From Daucus carota subsp. sativus (Eukaryota; Streptophyta; Magnoliopsida; Apiales; Apiaceae): a stretch of 64,000 nucleotides of DNA. Of this stretch, positions 11,119 through 27,038 are shown one piece after another (position 1 is the first letter of the stretch; each line of letters opens with the position of its first letter). The notes beneath the pieces were generated by a model, which was given only the letters and a program-made list of their open reading frames with translations, was not told the DNA's origin and did no database searches. Location: NCBI RefSeq assembly GCF_001625215.2, contig NC_030387.2:38773606-38837605 (forward strand), written 5' to 3'. A program made the position numbers and the translations under genes.

Positions 11119-13683
11119 TAGATGCAACGGATTTGACTGGGCTTTTATAATCCGGTTTAGTCATTTTTTGCTACTGAAAATTATATATTTATTTGTCAAA
11201 ATGGGTTTAAAGTTAATTAAGGCATGACTTAAAACCAAAGCCTATACTAGGATGTATTTTTTGATCAATTTATTATATTTTTAATTTTTTTATAATAAAA
11301 ATCGATTTCAACAATAAAATAAAGAATTTGTCAAAATTGTTGTTATTATTATTGTTATAACTCACAAGTCATCCATCGAAACATATAATCTAACCTGACT
11401 ACTTATCATATTAAGTTATTATAAATCTTAAGTTATAAGTCATAATTTTAGGTCTAACCAAACCAGAAAAATAATGAATTTCTCGTAGCCAGTATCAAAC
11501 AATCAATAAAAAAGTTATTATTCTATATATTCAGTTTGATTGTTTTAGTTTTGGAATCGGCCACCACTCCGTAGAATGTGAACAACCTGTATATATAACG
11601 AAAATATTCCTGATAAGAATGATTAGCTCATGAGAAAACGAAAAGGGATCTCTTTAGTATGGAATAAAGATGAGAGGATAAGATATATTCCTATCCTTTC
11701 ACTAGTTCTTGTAAACAATTCACAGCTTTTAGATCAAAACTACAAGAAGTTAAACATATCTTATGGGACCATTTGAAATCTTTGAACCAACTTTATATGA
11801 TTATATCTTGCGATATATAAAACCAAGAAAAGAATTCACAACAAATTTGCAATAAAGAAAAACAATAAAGTCCTTCATAAGCTCTGGATGCTCCGGCTGT
11901 AGTTTGAAAAAAGTTCAAGTGTTACACTAATTAGCACTATATACAAGTTAAAGTATTAAACTAGATTAGTGAAGTCAACAGCTAACCTTGGTTGAAGTGA
12001 TCCGAGGTGCTTATGTTTCTTAAACAGTTTTCAAGATATTGTGGAAGATATAGTTTAGTAGGTTTGATTTAAAAAGATTGTACGTGAAAAATTGTGAAAG
12101 TTATTTTAGTCAAAACATTTTAAAGTGACATGATGAATCCAAAAAATAATGAGTTACTAAAATTTCATTCTTTTACATCAATTCTTTTTATTTATGATTG
12201 AATCGTTTACAGCAAGGAATTTTGTTGACCGGTCTATGTATTGATGATTTAATTGTGGATTTGTACTGTACTTGTTACTCTTAGATCATAAAATTAGAAT
12301 ACACGAAAACGGACATCGGAGGAAGAAACTGAGTTTACCGGCAAAGCGGGAGACATTGACCTCGTTTAGCGCCCTTACGAGGAATCCTTGGGTTCACATT
12401 GGTACTTGCTCACATTTTGTCGAATTAAAAATATACACACATTGCATGCGATTTTAGTTAAATATGGTGAGTAATACAATTTGACCAGATTGTTCGAATA
12501 CAAACTGGTTTGGGCTGGGTTTTCCTTTTTTAATTTGATGTAATGGTATTGGGCCGGGGTTTGCGGCCTGTGGAAGCTTTTATCTGTTAGGATGGTTTGT
12601 ATTTGTTTTATTTTTCTTTTGTTTTATTCATCTTCTTGCTGTTTATTTTTCTGTTATACCCATACTATGTTATTCAAACAAAAAAACCTTAAGATCTTGG
12701 TTTGGTAGTATAATTTTTATCACAAGACTTTTTGAAATTATGCTGAAATCAATATCAAAAAAAGTTTTTATCCTACATGAGCTTTTATCTCGGATTATGC
12801 AGAGATGATCGGGCGAAATTTTCATAAAAAAATTTTATATCCTCAGAAAACATTAAAAAAGAAAAGTAAAATATACGGGTCTAAGAAAAGTAAAGAGAAC
12901 TAAAGTCCAGACTATCACAAAGGTCATGAAGAGATTTGACTTCAGAAATTTTGATTCGGAGGAAAAAAGTGACATAAATTATAGACTTATATATTTTTAT
13001 ACCTTTATTACCGAAAAAGATTTAAATCGAAATTAGGTGAATTCAAAGGAACGTATGTATTCGATAGTGGAAACTTATCGAAGGAAAGGAATGTCCCCCT
13101 CCGATTACTCTCACAAGTCCAATTACTCATAATTGAATGGCACATCAGTCTTTGTTTTCTACTGCTGCTTCCATCCACATCCACATTCATTTCATCGTTT
13201 CTAATCTTCCTACATGAATGAGCCGAGCCTCCCATCCCCATGTTATTTGTCAGCTAAATACCCACAACTTGCACATGGCCAGTATATGGACTCTTTGCAG
13301 CAAATGCATGCATGAATTAATACATTCACTGCTACATACATATTATCTAACATGAAAGAGCAATACTCGCGTTTTATATCGCATATCGATTAGTATTCAT
13401 TTTTTTTTTTCCAGCTGCTCGCACACATGTTTTGGTCGAGATTCAACTCCCATTCTCTTCTTCTCCATGAAAAATGGGTAACCATTGAAATATAGCACAA
13501 GTTTCTTCTTATTTTTATTTTTTTGTTTGCCAAGCACAATTCGAAAGAAAGCTGAGTAGCATGTAGAGACAGGAAGTGTAGTTCAAATGTCTCTTTCCGA
13601 TATCTGAATGTTGATACTACAACATTAATTAGAATGATCCTGACTATAGACGGACAAGATGCACGATTGTACTTTATAAAATA
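11119..13683. other. Long AT-rich intergenic stretch
   Basis: No gene, RNA gene or clear transposon is seen. Open frames at 12272-12457 and 13008-13241 are short, motif-free and not flanked by gene signals. The sequence is unique-looking and AT-rich. Confidence 0.4.
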
Positions 13684-13691
13684 GGGTCCTG

Positions 13692-14176
13692 CAGGCCCGG
13701 CTCAATAGTTTAGGAGGTCCTGTACAAAATTAAATCATTAACATTTTTTCAGTATATAATTATTAATTTTAAATATATTAATATTATATAATATATAAAT
13801 AATAATAATATGTAACTTGGAATAAAAAATAATAATTATATATTAATTAAGGACACTTAAAAAATTTATACAAAAGGCTAAAAAACATAATTTAGTAAAC
13901 AATAATTAAATTCAAAACAAAAAACCAATACAAGAATATAACATCAATTTATATATAATGATAATAATAAATTGCAACTAGTCAATTACAAAAAAAAAAA
14001 AGTTATGTATTTTTATAGATACAATAAAAAAAATAAGAAAAGGATAGGAATTTTGATCTAACACATAACAAAAATTAAAATAATATACATGTATAAATGT
14101 TATGGGCTTGGATATTGGGGGCCCTCTCAATTTTGAGGTCCTTAGGGCTGTTTGCACATGTCAATCACCGGCCCTG
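13692..14176. mobile_element. Non-autonomous hAT element, about 485 bp, 8-bp TSD
   Basis: The left end CAGGCCCGGCTCAATAG and the right end ATCACCGGCCCTG form short inverted repeats. GGGTCCTG occurs immediately left (13684-13691) and right (14176-14183), an 8-bp target duplication in which the terminal G of the element and the first G of the duplication are shared or one G was lost. Inside both ends, ggaggtcctgt and gaggtccttagg also mirror each other. The centre is very AT-rich and non-coding. Confidence 0.82.
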
Positions 14177-14183
14177 GGTCCTG

Positions 14184-14551
14184 GTCCCTGACAATCGTTT
14201 GTGAGGGACTGTTTATATAACACACTACTAGGGCCGTTGGATTTCTATTTGAAGGGATATCCACGGAAGGGAAAAGCTCCGATCCGCAGAAAATGGATCG
14301 ATAGAAAAAAAAAAAAAGCTTTCATCTTCACCATTAAAATACAAATCTAAACAGCTCTTAAGCTGTGTGTTGGATAAGGCAATCGTAACAATGCCTATTA
14401 TGGACCAAAACCCTATAAAATATAATTACAATATAAAATATTAATCACCACATTTGCTACTGAGCAAATGCCCCCACTTTCCCCGGCCTCACTCTGTCCC
14501 TGCCAACACCCAAGGATCCCAAAATTTTGACTGATTTGTATGTATGAAATA
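14184..14551. other. Intergenic DNA
   Basis: No feature is seen apart from a poly(A) run near 14307. Confidence 0.4.
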
Positions 14552-14553
14552 TA

Positions 14554-14803
14554 CTCCCTCCGTTTCAAATTAGATGTCCACTTTAGAAAAATCACACAGT
14601 TTAAGAAAAGTGGTTGTTCACAAATTAATTGCATTAAATGATCAAAATATGTGGAGTGAGATTGATCTAGGAAATATAAATAAGAGATATGTGGAGTTGA
14701 ATTGACTTTGGAAATATGATTTTGCATTGAAAGTTGAATTGGACAAGTAATTTGAAACAAAAAATTTTCTTCAAGGTGGACATGTAAATTGAAACGGAGG
14801 GAG
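14554..14803. mobile_element. Stowaway MITE, 250 bp
   Basis: Begins CTCCCTCCGTTTCAAATTAG and ends with its mirror AAATTGAAACGGAGGGAG, flanked by TA on both sides (14552-14553 and 14804-14805), as Tc1/mariner-type Stowaway elements are. No transposase. An apparent minus-strand frame of 131 codons spans the element and is not a gene. Confidence 0.93.
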
Positions 14804-14805
14804 TA

Positions 14806-15741
14806 CAAAGTACTCTAAATTATATTCCCGAAAACTGATTTTAATTATGACCCCTCAGATTTCAGAACCACCGCTGATTACTCGCCATCAGCCATCCGGG
14901 CCATTGATTTTGCACCTTAGTCTTCCAACATTACCTTGACCAATATGAGCACTCATATCTGCATTAGATTTTTTCTCTCTTTTTGCACACTAAATGGTCG
15001 CCATTATTGAGTTTTTCCGTTCTCGTTTCTTTTTTCAGAGAAACAAGCTCTTTAAACTAACTGCAGTACACTCCCTGACAAAAAAACTAACTGCAGTACA
15101 CTTCATGAAGATGTCTACCAGTACATATTGCAGCAAAATTATAACTTGTACAATTGTTCAGGCACTCCTTCTTTAAGCAATTCAAATAATGCATCGTGAT
15201 AGATAACATAATATTAAGTTGTTGAAATATGAAAAGTAGTTTGTATATTGTATAGCTCTATGATTGTAGCAAGTGGATTTTATTCGGAAACAAATTAAAC
15301 AATGATAGAGACAACTAAGCATCATTATTTATTAAGTTTTGACTGAAACTATATAAATTAAGGCAACTACGTACATATATCAAGTTGGAGTCCTTTAATA
15401 TTTCAGATGAACCGATTTACTTAACATGATATCAGAGTTTGGTGCAGGACGGTTCTCATGTTCAGGTCCTCGTACAGTTCAGTTGTATTTCAACCGGGTA
15501 TCTGGTAGGCAACATATATTTTCAACTTCAGTATATGAAATTTAAGTACAGAGGAAGTATAGTACGTTCTTGCTATAGCCTATATACATCCGATCAGCCT
15601 TTGTTCCAAGGCAAGTAATCTTGAAACTATACCGGGATTTTCTCAGCATAATGCGTTTTAAATAATTTAGTGATCGATATGTCACACTGTAGACTGTACA
15701 GCGGACATTTATTCGGACTCTCTGAGACAATCTTTAGTGTT
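14806..15741. other. Intergenic, with TRIM-like LTR/PBS remnant
   Basis: No gene is seen. At 15418-15441, ttacttaaca is followed by TGATATCAGAGTTTGG, an LTR terminus plus a methionine-tRNA-type primer-binding site, like those at 7694 and 22255. Short tandem phrases ctaactgcagtacac occur at 15057 and 15088. Confidence 0.45.
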
Positions 15742-18046
15742 TTATCTACGAGAGTAGTCATGAACCTCGGCTAAAGGGTTTATAATAAACCCACAGTCAC
15801 CTTGTTGCTGAAACCTTCTGTCCTTCAATCTAAATGCATTTGATCTGCAGTTTTCATCAGCCATGTTGTGGACAAGCAGCGGGGAGATTGTTCTCCGAAT
15901 CTTGGAATTTATGAAACCTGTTCCAGGTAACTTGAAACAAATTTTTGGTGTGGAGTTCGTGTTTGACATTCTTCCACTTGGCGCAGCTAATTCATATGAA
16001 ATCTCATCCAAGGCTAACTCCAGGCCGTGAACTCGTGATTCCAGTGCACGCATTCCATTCCGGGAGGTACCAATAAATCCCTGCAGTAAAACAAAATAGA
16101 AATGAAAATCATTATTATGAATCCATTATTCAAAAGAACAGAATACACAATGAAATTCTATAAAAACTATTTTCTAAGCTGCAGACTAAAATTTTCAGCT
16201 TTTTCAACTTTATTAGTTCAATATGCCAAGAGGCTGTTTGACTGAATTTAAAATTGTGACTTATGACTTAATGTCTGTTTGAACAGCCGAAGCCTGTTGC
16301 AAAGACTAGGAAATTACCTGGAGTATATTTAACAAAATGGACTGCTGATTTTCGATCTGAAGAAGCTGCTTCTGGATCACTGACAGATTCTCACCGTCTT
16401 TCTCAGTTCTGTAAACATCCTCTGTCTCATTTCTAGCTACCACACTAGATTCAGACACATTATCCTTAAATGGGACCGGGTCAGGGTGTGACCTAGCTCT
16501 CGGAACATCAATTTTGTTTTTCTTCTCCTCAGGGTTGTCAAATACTTTTTCACTCCAATTGCTCCCGACAGAAGCTACAGTCACAGGAGTGGCGGTGTTA
16601 ACTTTCTGGTTAGTAGGCATCACTCTGTCAAGCTTTCGGAACATTGCTGGAGCTGCTTTGTTGAGACTTGTTTTACTAGCACTGACAGGGGACGGATCGT
16701 TGGTGCGAGGGGAATCGTTAACAAAGCTGTGATTCTGCTTCTTTTGCAGAGCTCCAGAAGTACTGTCGATGGACTTTTTTGAGCTTTGCGGATTTTGTCC
16801 ATCACTAGCAAATTCTGGAGAAACAAGTAAATTTAATTAAGGAACTGCCAGAGACCAAATCAACAAACATACAATTCTCCATTACAATCAATTGATCAAA
16901 AAAGGCGATAAATGTCTATAATTCTACTTAATTACTAAATAATATCATCTATATCTTCCAAATTAAAAGCATTTTATTTGCGCGGATAAGAAAGGCGTGT
17001 ACCATTAGAAGAACACTGAGATTTAGTCGTCGGAGAGACCTCACTGAGTACATCCGGTAACTCCCTCCAAGCTTTTACCATCTCATTCATGCTCTCCCTC
17101 ACCACCTTCACCTATACCATACCAAAAAATTGTCAATTTAGCAGATAAAATACGAATAATTTAGCAGATCAAATAAGAATTCAACATTTTCTATTTTCCT
17201 ACTAAAATCCTGTTCTCAATCAATGAACAAAATATTAAAATCATGCATAAAATATTCACAGAACCGAACCTTGTCAAATCTTCTGGCCTCAAACGTCTTC
17301 AAACACGACACCTTAAACTCGATCATCAAATTTCTTTCAACAACTGCCAGCTTCTCCAGCGCCTCCGCAGCAGCCTTCCTCGCTCCCCAATCCTCACTAC
17401 TCACAAATTCAACCAAACAACTCACCAAATTCCTCACTCCTTGCTGACTCAACGCGCCATTAACTCCAATCACACTCGCGAAAACGCTCAACAAGGCCGC
17501 TTTCGGCTTATAGCTCTCTGACCGCAACAACTTCTCCAGCCTCTGCATCACTCTTTTAAGAAAATTCGGTTCAGGATCAGGCGATCCATTGATCGCTGCA
17601 GCCAAGCACAATGCGGCTCCGCTCTGAAAGTTCATCTCTTGTGCGGTCACCAATGCATCCACAATCGGCTTCGCGATGAGACTGAATGGAGGCTTAGTGA
17701 CGTGACTCGCAAGGGACGTGATCGCGTCAATGCAAGCGGACCTCACCGCGGAGTTTGGATCACAGAGTCGACGAATAACGGAGGATAGAATTTTCGCGAG
17801 ATGAGGCGAAATTAAGTTGCCATGAGTTTGTGAAATAATTGAGATTAATTTTACGCATTGTTTTCTGACAAGCGACTTGTCAGAAGAGTCCGTGGCGGTG
17901 ATGCAGGCTACGAAAGGCAGGATGTTGTCGTGCTTAAGCGCTTTCGCGATTTGTTCTAGCTCAGTTGCAGCTGCAGAGTAGGTGTCGCGGTCGGAGAGTC
18001 TGGTGAGACAGGAGAGGACGTTATGCTTGAAGTCTTTTGCTGCCAT
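15742..18046 (-). CDS. TORTIFOLIA1-like (TOR1L/SPIRAL2-type) microtubule-associated protein
   Basis: Predicted 573-residue plant-specific microtubule-binding protein; relatives control cortical microtubules and the handedness of organ growth. Exons in gene order are 18046-17270, 17111-17003, 16814-16318 and 16080-15742 (777, 109, 497 and 339 nt, frame kept at every GT-AG junction). Residues 1 to about 270 are helical HEAT-type repeats (LVRKQCVKLISIIS, NSAVRSACIDAITSLASH, EDWGARKAAAEALEKLAVV) and lead into RRFDKVKVVRESMNEMVKAW across the first junction, a TOR1L hallmark. The middle is Ser/Pro/Lys-rich and probably disordered. A coiled-coil block near residues 440-495 (IQKQLLQIENQQSILLNILQ, then ALESRVHGLELALDEISYEL) matches the family. 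Length fits the short TOR1L members better than SPIRAL2 itself. The first donor (AAG|GTTCGG) is non-consensus but is fixed by homology. Confidence 0.93.
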
Positions 18047-18895
18047 CTGAGCGAGATATATCGAGTATGTTTGTTTTCACGGAACTAATATGGTGGCGGT
18101 GCTGGTGGAATATCTGGATGCATAAGAGATGTTACGAGGGAAGTGTTGGTAGGTCTTCTTGAACTTGTGGGATTTCTTGAATTTAAAGCGAGTGCGAGAT
18201 GGTTATAAATAAGATTAATCTAGGTGGGAAAATAATGATTTGGTTTCTACCATAAACGTTAAGACGACGTCGTATCTTCCCGATCTGTTAAAAGACTTGA
18301 AAGACGGTGAGATCATAATTCATTTTTGTTTCTAAAATAGTAAAATCATTTAGTTTACAGAAGTTAATTGGTCGGAATTTATTTATAAGAGTAATTTATT
18401 TGTCCAAATGGATGAGGACGAGAAATGATCATGTGAAACCTGAGTATAGAATATGAGTGAATTATTAATAATAAATAATCAAGTGATAAATTTAGATGTC
18501 TAAAGACCAGGAAATAATTAGCATGTGAAGCGTAGGCATGGAGCATGTAAGTGTCAATTATGATGGATATAAATTAGAAAGAGTTAACGTGGTAGGCTAT
18601 TATTTCTAGCTTGTTCGCAAATTATTGCTTGTCCCTCCATCCCATGATTCAGGAGGGATGAAACTTTGGCGTAAAACAAATCGACCTTTGCGTCTTCTTT
18701 TTTAACTTATGAGTGAGGGATTAACCTTTCAAGTCTTCTTTTTAAACTTCATTGAAACGAATCGAGTCGAATACGATTAACTTTTGAATTTTTGCTCGAT
18801 TTGATAAAAAATTAATAATTTTAAACTTGATTTAGAAGTCCGAACTGATTTTGTTAGCTACAGATATAATTTTAAAGATTAGTGAATAATCTTAA
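18047..18895. other. Promoter side of the TOR1L gene and spacer
   Basis: 5' UTR and promoter of the minus-strand TOR1L gene, then AT-rich spacer. No convincing TATA box was picked out. No gene is seen. Confidence 0.4.
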
Positions 18896-18903
18896 TTAAT
18901 CCA

Positions 18904-19000
18904 TAAGTTGAGAGTAGCTCAGTGGTAAAGAAAGTTACACGTCAGTCTTCCCCGAGGTCTCGGGTTCGATTCCCCACCTAGAATTTAGGTATCGAACACA
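18904..19000 (+). mobile_element. tRNA-derived SINE-like sequence
   Basis: Contains an A-box-like TAGCTCAGTGG at about 18914 and a B-box GGTTCGATTCC at about 18962, about 48 bp apart, as in a polymerase III promoter. The bases before and after do not form an acceptor stem, so it is not a working tRNA gene. Its 3' part runs into AT-rich DNA with a T-run near 19100. I could not find target duplications, so the ends are approximate. Confidence 0.65.
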
Positions 19001-20962
19001 TCAAACTGATTTACTCTAATTATTCAAATAATCATTCAATTAATTTTCAATCAATCCAATTAATTCTTGTTTCATGTTTTATTGATTAAGTCCGATTTCT
19101 TTTTTTTTTTTTATTACAATAATGGACCTACATACATAAACAATTCAGTCCATTTCGAGTCGATTAAATTTGCAACATTATATTTTAATATTATATATTT
19201 ATAGTAATATACAAACAAAGAGATATTAAAATCTCAATTTAATCACAAACTCATTTTATTAAAAAAAAGTCCAAAACTCACGAATCGAGTAATTTAAAAC
19301 TTAATTTAGTTTGATAAAATATTCGAATAGTTTAAATTCGAACTCTACGCAACCATTATTGACACGAATTTTGGATAGCCCGATATGTTTACCTCAGTTT
19401 ACCAAATTTTATATACTTGCTATAATCATAGAGCTAGCCGGTATATAATAACCTATTAAACAATGAAGAAAGCTAAGTATATCAATAATACAACACCACA
19501 CAGTTTACTTGTGAATTGTACATTGCAGACCATATAAAACTTTTCATTTTTCAAATAAAAAATATCACCTACTTACTCATCAACTTCAATTAACTAACAA
19601 AATTCAATGCAACTAGTTCCGTTAAATTAAGACAAATTATTAAGAAGATAAGGGGACCAAAAGATGTATGCGACTTTAATTAAGAAAATGGGTTCTTTTT
19701 TTAGGCACAACAAGAAAGCACTACGGAATCTTATTGTGTGTCATGAATTTTATGTATTAAACCCTATTAACGTGAAAATTAAGGATGTGTTCAAAGTAAT
19801 TGTACCACTTTTAATTAAGTGGTGTTTAAGTACAAATTTGGTATCCTTAAAAGAAGATTATAAGGAAGTACTTAGCCGTGGTTTATGTCTAAAACATGGA
19901 GAGGTGGTTGTGGTACTGGAACAAATGATTAGTAGAGAGAAATGAGAATGGTCAATGCAGTGTTTGAAGACTAAGGTGCAAAACGAACACTATTATTAAT
20001 GGCCCCAATGGGTAGTAATGTTGAACTGTCAATATTTTGATAGACATATCAACTTCACTTTCTTGTCTCCAGCTCCAACACAGCTTTCGTTTGTGTTGCA
20101 AGAGATAATCAGGATTTTGATACTGAGCGATGCGGCCGAGTTAGAATTTTAATGATTTTGATATTGATCGTGGTGCCGTGGGATTAGAATTTTGATATAA
20201 TTGAAATTAAGAGAGATATTCAATTCAGATTTTAATCAATTATATATAATTTATGAATTTTAATGGAATGTACTTGATTTTGATTTTATGCGGATTTTAT
20301 ATAAAATCTCGCAAAGTTGATATAGAGTAATATTTCAAAATCTCATAAATTTTGATGGAATTTCAAAAAATTTGGAATTTTAATAAATTTTAAATAATTT
20401 CAATTGAACACAATCGGGTTTTTATGTTAGTACATAACTAATTTAGCTAAGAATTTTGTAACCTCGATAGTCGATAACCCTCATTGAGGTGCTCTCACCA
20501 AAAATAGTACTACTACAGTACTACTATAACTTTATAACTACCCGACCAAAGAGGCAACTATAACATGTAACTTTGCGAAGTGATCACAACCATAGATCCA
20601 TTATCCAAAATCGACATTACATGAATTATACGCACAATAGTGAATGTTAAATGCATGCACATTGCAAATTTGCAAGAGCTTGCTGCCAAGAGTCCATACA
20701 CTCCCCATGTGCCCTTGTAGCTTACATGTAACATGGGGATGGAAACTAGGAAGGTAGGCTCGTTCAAGTAAATTCTGAACCGATGGAATTAATAAGGATG
20801 TGGATAGAAGATGAAGCAGCAAACAAAGACTCATTTGGCATCATATATACTCCTTCATGTCCCATTCTTTCATTTATAACTTTGGGACTTTGCGGTAGAG
20901 GTAGGCGAGTATATTGATCAGCCTTCCCGACATTCCCTTTCCGTGAATAGCCCACAAAATTT
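19001..20962. other. AT-rich intergenic DNA including a dispersed repeat
   Basis: Around 20130-20430 lies another copy of the AT-rich family seen at 2080 and 52590 (ttttaaataatttcaattga). A 93-codon open frame at 19664-19945 (+) reads smoothly but has no known motif, and its start context is ordinary. I do not call it a gene. Confidence 0.4.
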
Positions 20963-20964
20963 TA

Positions 20965-21199
20965 CTCCCTCTGTTTTGAAATATAAATCGTTTGACATTT
21001 TTTCACATATTTTTAAGTTTTTTGACCGCATGCTAAAAATTATTATTTTCGAAATTTCCTTTTTTTGAATAAAAATATAGAATTAATATTATAATTCAAA
21101 ACAAAAAAATATTAAAAATAATAATTTTAAGTATGCGGTCAAAATACTTAAAACTACGTGCAAAAAAATCAAACGACCTATATTTCAAAACGGAGGGAG
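20965..21199. mobile_element. Stowaway MITE, 235 bp
   Basis: Ends CTCCCTCTGTTTTGAAATAT and ATATTTCAAAACGGAGGGAG are mirror images with one mismatch, with TA at each flank (20963-20964, 21200-21201). Internal mirror phrases include cgtttgacattttttcaca and aaatcaaacgac. No coding. Confidence 0.93.
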
Positions 21200-21244
21200 T
21201 ATTTATTTATTTCATTTTTTTCCTTTCTCAAAGTATCACTTATG

Positions 21245-21420
21245 ATCTTAAAAATTGGAAATCTTAAATAATTGATTCGCCTATCGATTCAGGATTTATC
21301 GGAGACTTTTTTGATAAATCAATTTTTTTACTTAAATCAAAATATAATCGATAATGTTTATTTTAAAAATTAATCCGAATTTTTTTCAATAAATCAGAGA
21401 TTTTAGAACTGATCTTGCAA
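21245..21420 (-). mobile_element. Decayed hAT-type MITE of the CAGTGTT family
   Basis: The right end read on the minus strand is CAGTTCTAAAATCTCTGATT, and the internal phrase gattcaggatttatcggaga matches the copies near 6400 and 46960. Termini are degraded and no target duplication was recognised. Confidence 0.45.
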
Positions 21421-21582
21421 CATGTTTAAATTTTTTCATTTCTTTTCTGCGTAAAAGCAAATTCGAACCCATAGAAAAGGGGTGAATATACTCTTCATAT
21501 GGCATGTTTTTGCTAATTTGTCATATTGGACACGTAGATCCAAGCTACATTTTTCCTTTTCATTTCGGAATTGAAGTTTAAC

Positions 21583-21621
21583 AACTTGGATAGTTTCAAA
21601 AAAAAAAAAAAAACTTGGATA
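21583..21621 (+). mobile_element. Micro poly(A) insertion with 10-bp duplication
   Basis: AACTTGGATA occurs at 21583-21592 and 21612-21621. Between the two copies lie only 19 bp, GTTTC plus fourteen A. This is the pattern of an extremely 5'-truncated retroposed transcript: target duplication, a few bases of 3' end, and a poly(A) tail. See also 21712, 26698 and 54645. Confidence 0.6.
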
Positions 21622-21711
21622 TTCAGAAACCAATGTTTCTTTGACTGTATTATGAAAATTATTGTCATAAAAAATCATCTTGCTCAATAAACTTAAATTA
21701 ACATATTAAGC

Positions 21712-21763
21712 AAATACATGCCACCTAGTTTTTTCTTTTTTGAAAATACATGCCACCTAGTTT
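21712..21763 (-). mobile_element. Micro poly(A) insertion with 20-bp duplication
   Basis: AAATACATGCCACCTAGTTT occurs at 21712-21731 and 21744-21763. The 12 bp between, read on the minus strand, are TC then A6, G and AAA. The long exact duplication and A-rich insert fit a truncated retroposition, the second within 150 bp. Confidence 0.6.
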
Positions 21764-21799
21764 AATGACACAATACAACACCCTATTTATCTGGGCTTA

Positions 21800-25120
<3,321 letters not shown>

Positions 25121-25868
25121 TCCTTCAAGTCCAAAATGTCAGGGTGACCTTGTTACTCACAATAAGCTATTATGCAGACAAAATTGTTGGGTAAAAAAAG
25201 TAAAAATATGAAATTAAAGGTTATTTTATTATATACAAAATGTCATGAAGATTGATTTTTATGCATATAATGAAATCTGATAAATGTGACGAGATGGAGA
25301 TTTTAGGTTTTCTCTGAGAGCACTTATTCCAAGTGTTCAGTGTTATAAAAGAACAAATTGATTTTGAATGTCAGGAGATCGATCTTTCTGGCACCTAATT
25401 TTAAGGGATTAGTAGGTAGATTAATAATATATATTTAAATATTGTGTTATAATATTAATATATTTAAATATAAATTAAGTCATGAATTTAAATTTATAAT
25501 ATTGTTAATAAAACATATGATTTTACTTTCTTTAACATAATTGTACTTATATTATAAAAAAAGTTAATATTTTCAAATTAAAAAATTATCAAATTAGCAA
25601 GTCAACATTATTCTTACCATTTTTTCTGTTTGATAGTCTGCGCAAGTTTTGAAAACACTTAATCATATGTTTAGTACAAAATTAAAACGTTTTTGATGCT
25701 GATTCCGCGTAGATAGTTGCTTAATGTGCTTTTCAGAGACTATCATTAGCGGCAAAACAAATATAATTAATAAACATTATTACATATTTAAATTGATTTT
25801 CATAAATATGTTTTCACTATCACTTCTTTTGATTTTTATTTTCCGCCAATAATCTTTGAATTTAAATC
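25121..25868. other. AT-rich intergenic DNA
   Basis: No gene or well-defined element is seen. Confidence 0.4.
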
Positions 25869-25871
25869 ATA

Positions 25872-26184
25872 CTCCCTCCGTCCCAATCATTTGTATATAA
25901 ATGGTTGGGAGACGGAGACCAAAGAAATTGTGTAAGAAACGAGTAAAGTTAGATGGAAAGTGGGTATAGTGGTGGAATTTATTTATATTTAATAATAGAT
26001 TTGAGATAATGGAGTAAAGTAGTGGGTGTAATAGGGTTTATATTATTATAGAATGAAGATAGTGGAAGAAAGTAGTGGGTGTAATGATGTTTTATATTAT
26101 AAAAATTTACTACTTTTGGAACGTATACAATTGGTGAGACGTCCCATAAAAAAAAATGTATACAATTCATTGGGACGGAGAGAG
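25872..26184. mobile_element. Stowaway MITE, 313 bp
   Basis: Begins CTCCCTCCGTCCCAATCATT and ends AATTCATTGGGACGGAGAGAG, flanked by TA (25870-25871 and 26185-26186). The interior carries two repeats of (a)gtagtgggtgtaat at about 26017 and 26069. No transposase. Confidence 0.93.
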
Positions 26185-26384
26185 TAATAAATTACCTACT
26201 TTTTTTTGTCTTGAAAATAATTTTCATCTAGATTTTTGACACGTACTCATGATTCATAAAATAGTCATCTTCACATATTATTTTTTTCAATATTTTTTGA
26301 TTGAAATTATAAAATATTGTTTTCTTAGGAAACAATAGAAAAAAAGTAAATACATGAAAGTTATATTTTAAAATATGTGACACT

Positions 26385-26510
26385 ACCTGCAAGGGTTGGT
26401 TCAGCTGGTTAAAGGGAGGACATGTATATTCTTGGTGGGTTTACCCAGTGCGCACCCGAAGGGTAGCGGCTGCGGGTTCCTATGGAAAAAAAAAAAAGAA
26501 AAAAGAAAAA
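26385..26510 (+). mobile_element. SINE with poly(A) tail and exact 10-bp TSD
   Basis: A 126-bp insert with a tRNA-like head (ggttggttcagctggttaaa, A-box-like), a B-box-like GCGGGTTCCTATGG and an A-rich tail. The flanks are a perfect target duplication ATGTGACACT at 26375-26384 and 26511-26520. The structure is that of a short plant SINE moved by LINE machinery. The family could not be named. Confidence 0.88.
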
Positions 26511-26520
26511 ATGTGACACT

Positions 26521-26632
26521 TGATTTGAAATCCAGATAATGTTATAGAACTAATATCATATTTACTTAGAAACCATTGATTTGAAATCCAGATAATATTA
26601 TAGAACTAATATCATATTTACTTAGAAACCAT
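26521..26632. repeat. Two tandem copies of a 56-bp unit
   Basis: Units start at 26521 and 26577 with tgatttgaaatccagataat and differ at one position (gtta/atta). The array abuts the right target duplication of the SINE. Recent slippage or unequal exchange is likely. Confidence 0.9.
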
Positions 26633-26697
26633 CTATTGTGTGTATCTATCCTGTTTTTACATAATCTGGATTGTCTTAGAGATAACATTTATTATAT

Positions 26698-26750
26698 AAA
26701 CATTATCCTTATGTTTTTTTTTTTTTTTGAGCAAACATTATCCTTATGTT
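26698..26750 (-). mobile_element. Micro poly(A) insertion with 18-bp duplication
   Basis: AAACATTATCCTTATGTT occurs at 26698-26715 and 26733-26750. The 17-bp insert, read on the minus strand, is GCTC followed by thirteen A. Same architecture as the insertions at 21583, 21712 and 54645. Confidence 0.6.
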
Positions 26751-27038
26751 GGTTGTGATTTTAAAATCTTTACGGATACTATTAATTTATTTACCACCTA
26801 TCCACATTTGAATTTTACTCTTAAAACCAATATCTCTAACACTCAACCGCTGGATTTGCATTAATGAAATTAATACTACAACACCACCCTTTGTATCTGT
26901 AATGTTATATAAGGTGAAATGAAACTTGGCATCAAATACTAAAAACTATTCAAGAACAAGTGAAATAAAGTGCAGTGTGTGTTTATAAATAAAATTGAAT
27001 TAAGGGGTTTCAGTTGTTGATCATTTCGATTTGTGAAC

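Noticed and set aside
14413-14808. 131-codon frame on - strand
   Set aside because: It spans a complete Stowaway MITE including both inverted ends, so it is not a gene.
18904-18980. Functional tRNA gene
   Set aside because: A- and B-box words are present but no acceptor stem or cloverleaf can be formed, so a SINE-like origin fits better.
19664-19945. 93-codon open frame on + strand
   Set aside because: Smooth reading but no domain, no promoter or splice evidence, and a repeat-rich surrounding.
20558-20955. Overlapping small frames on - strand
   Set aside because: Short, mutually overlapping, no motif, no splice or promoter support.
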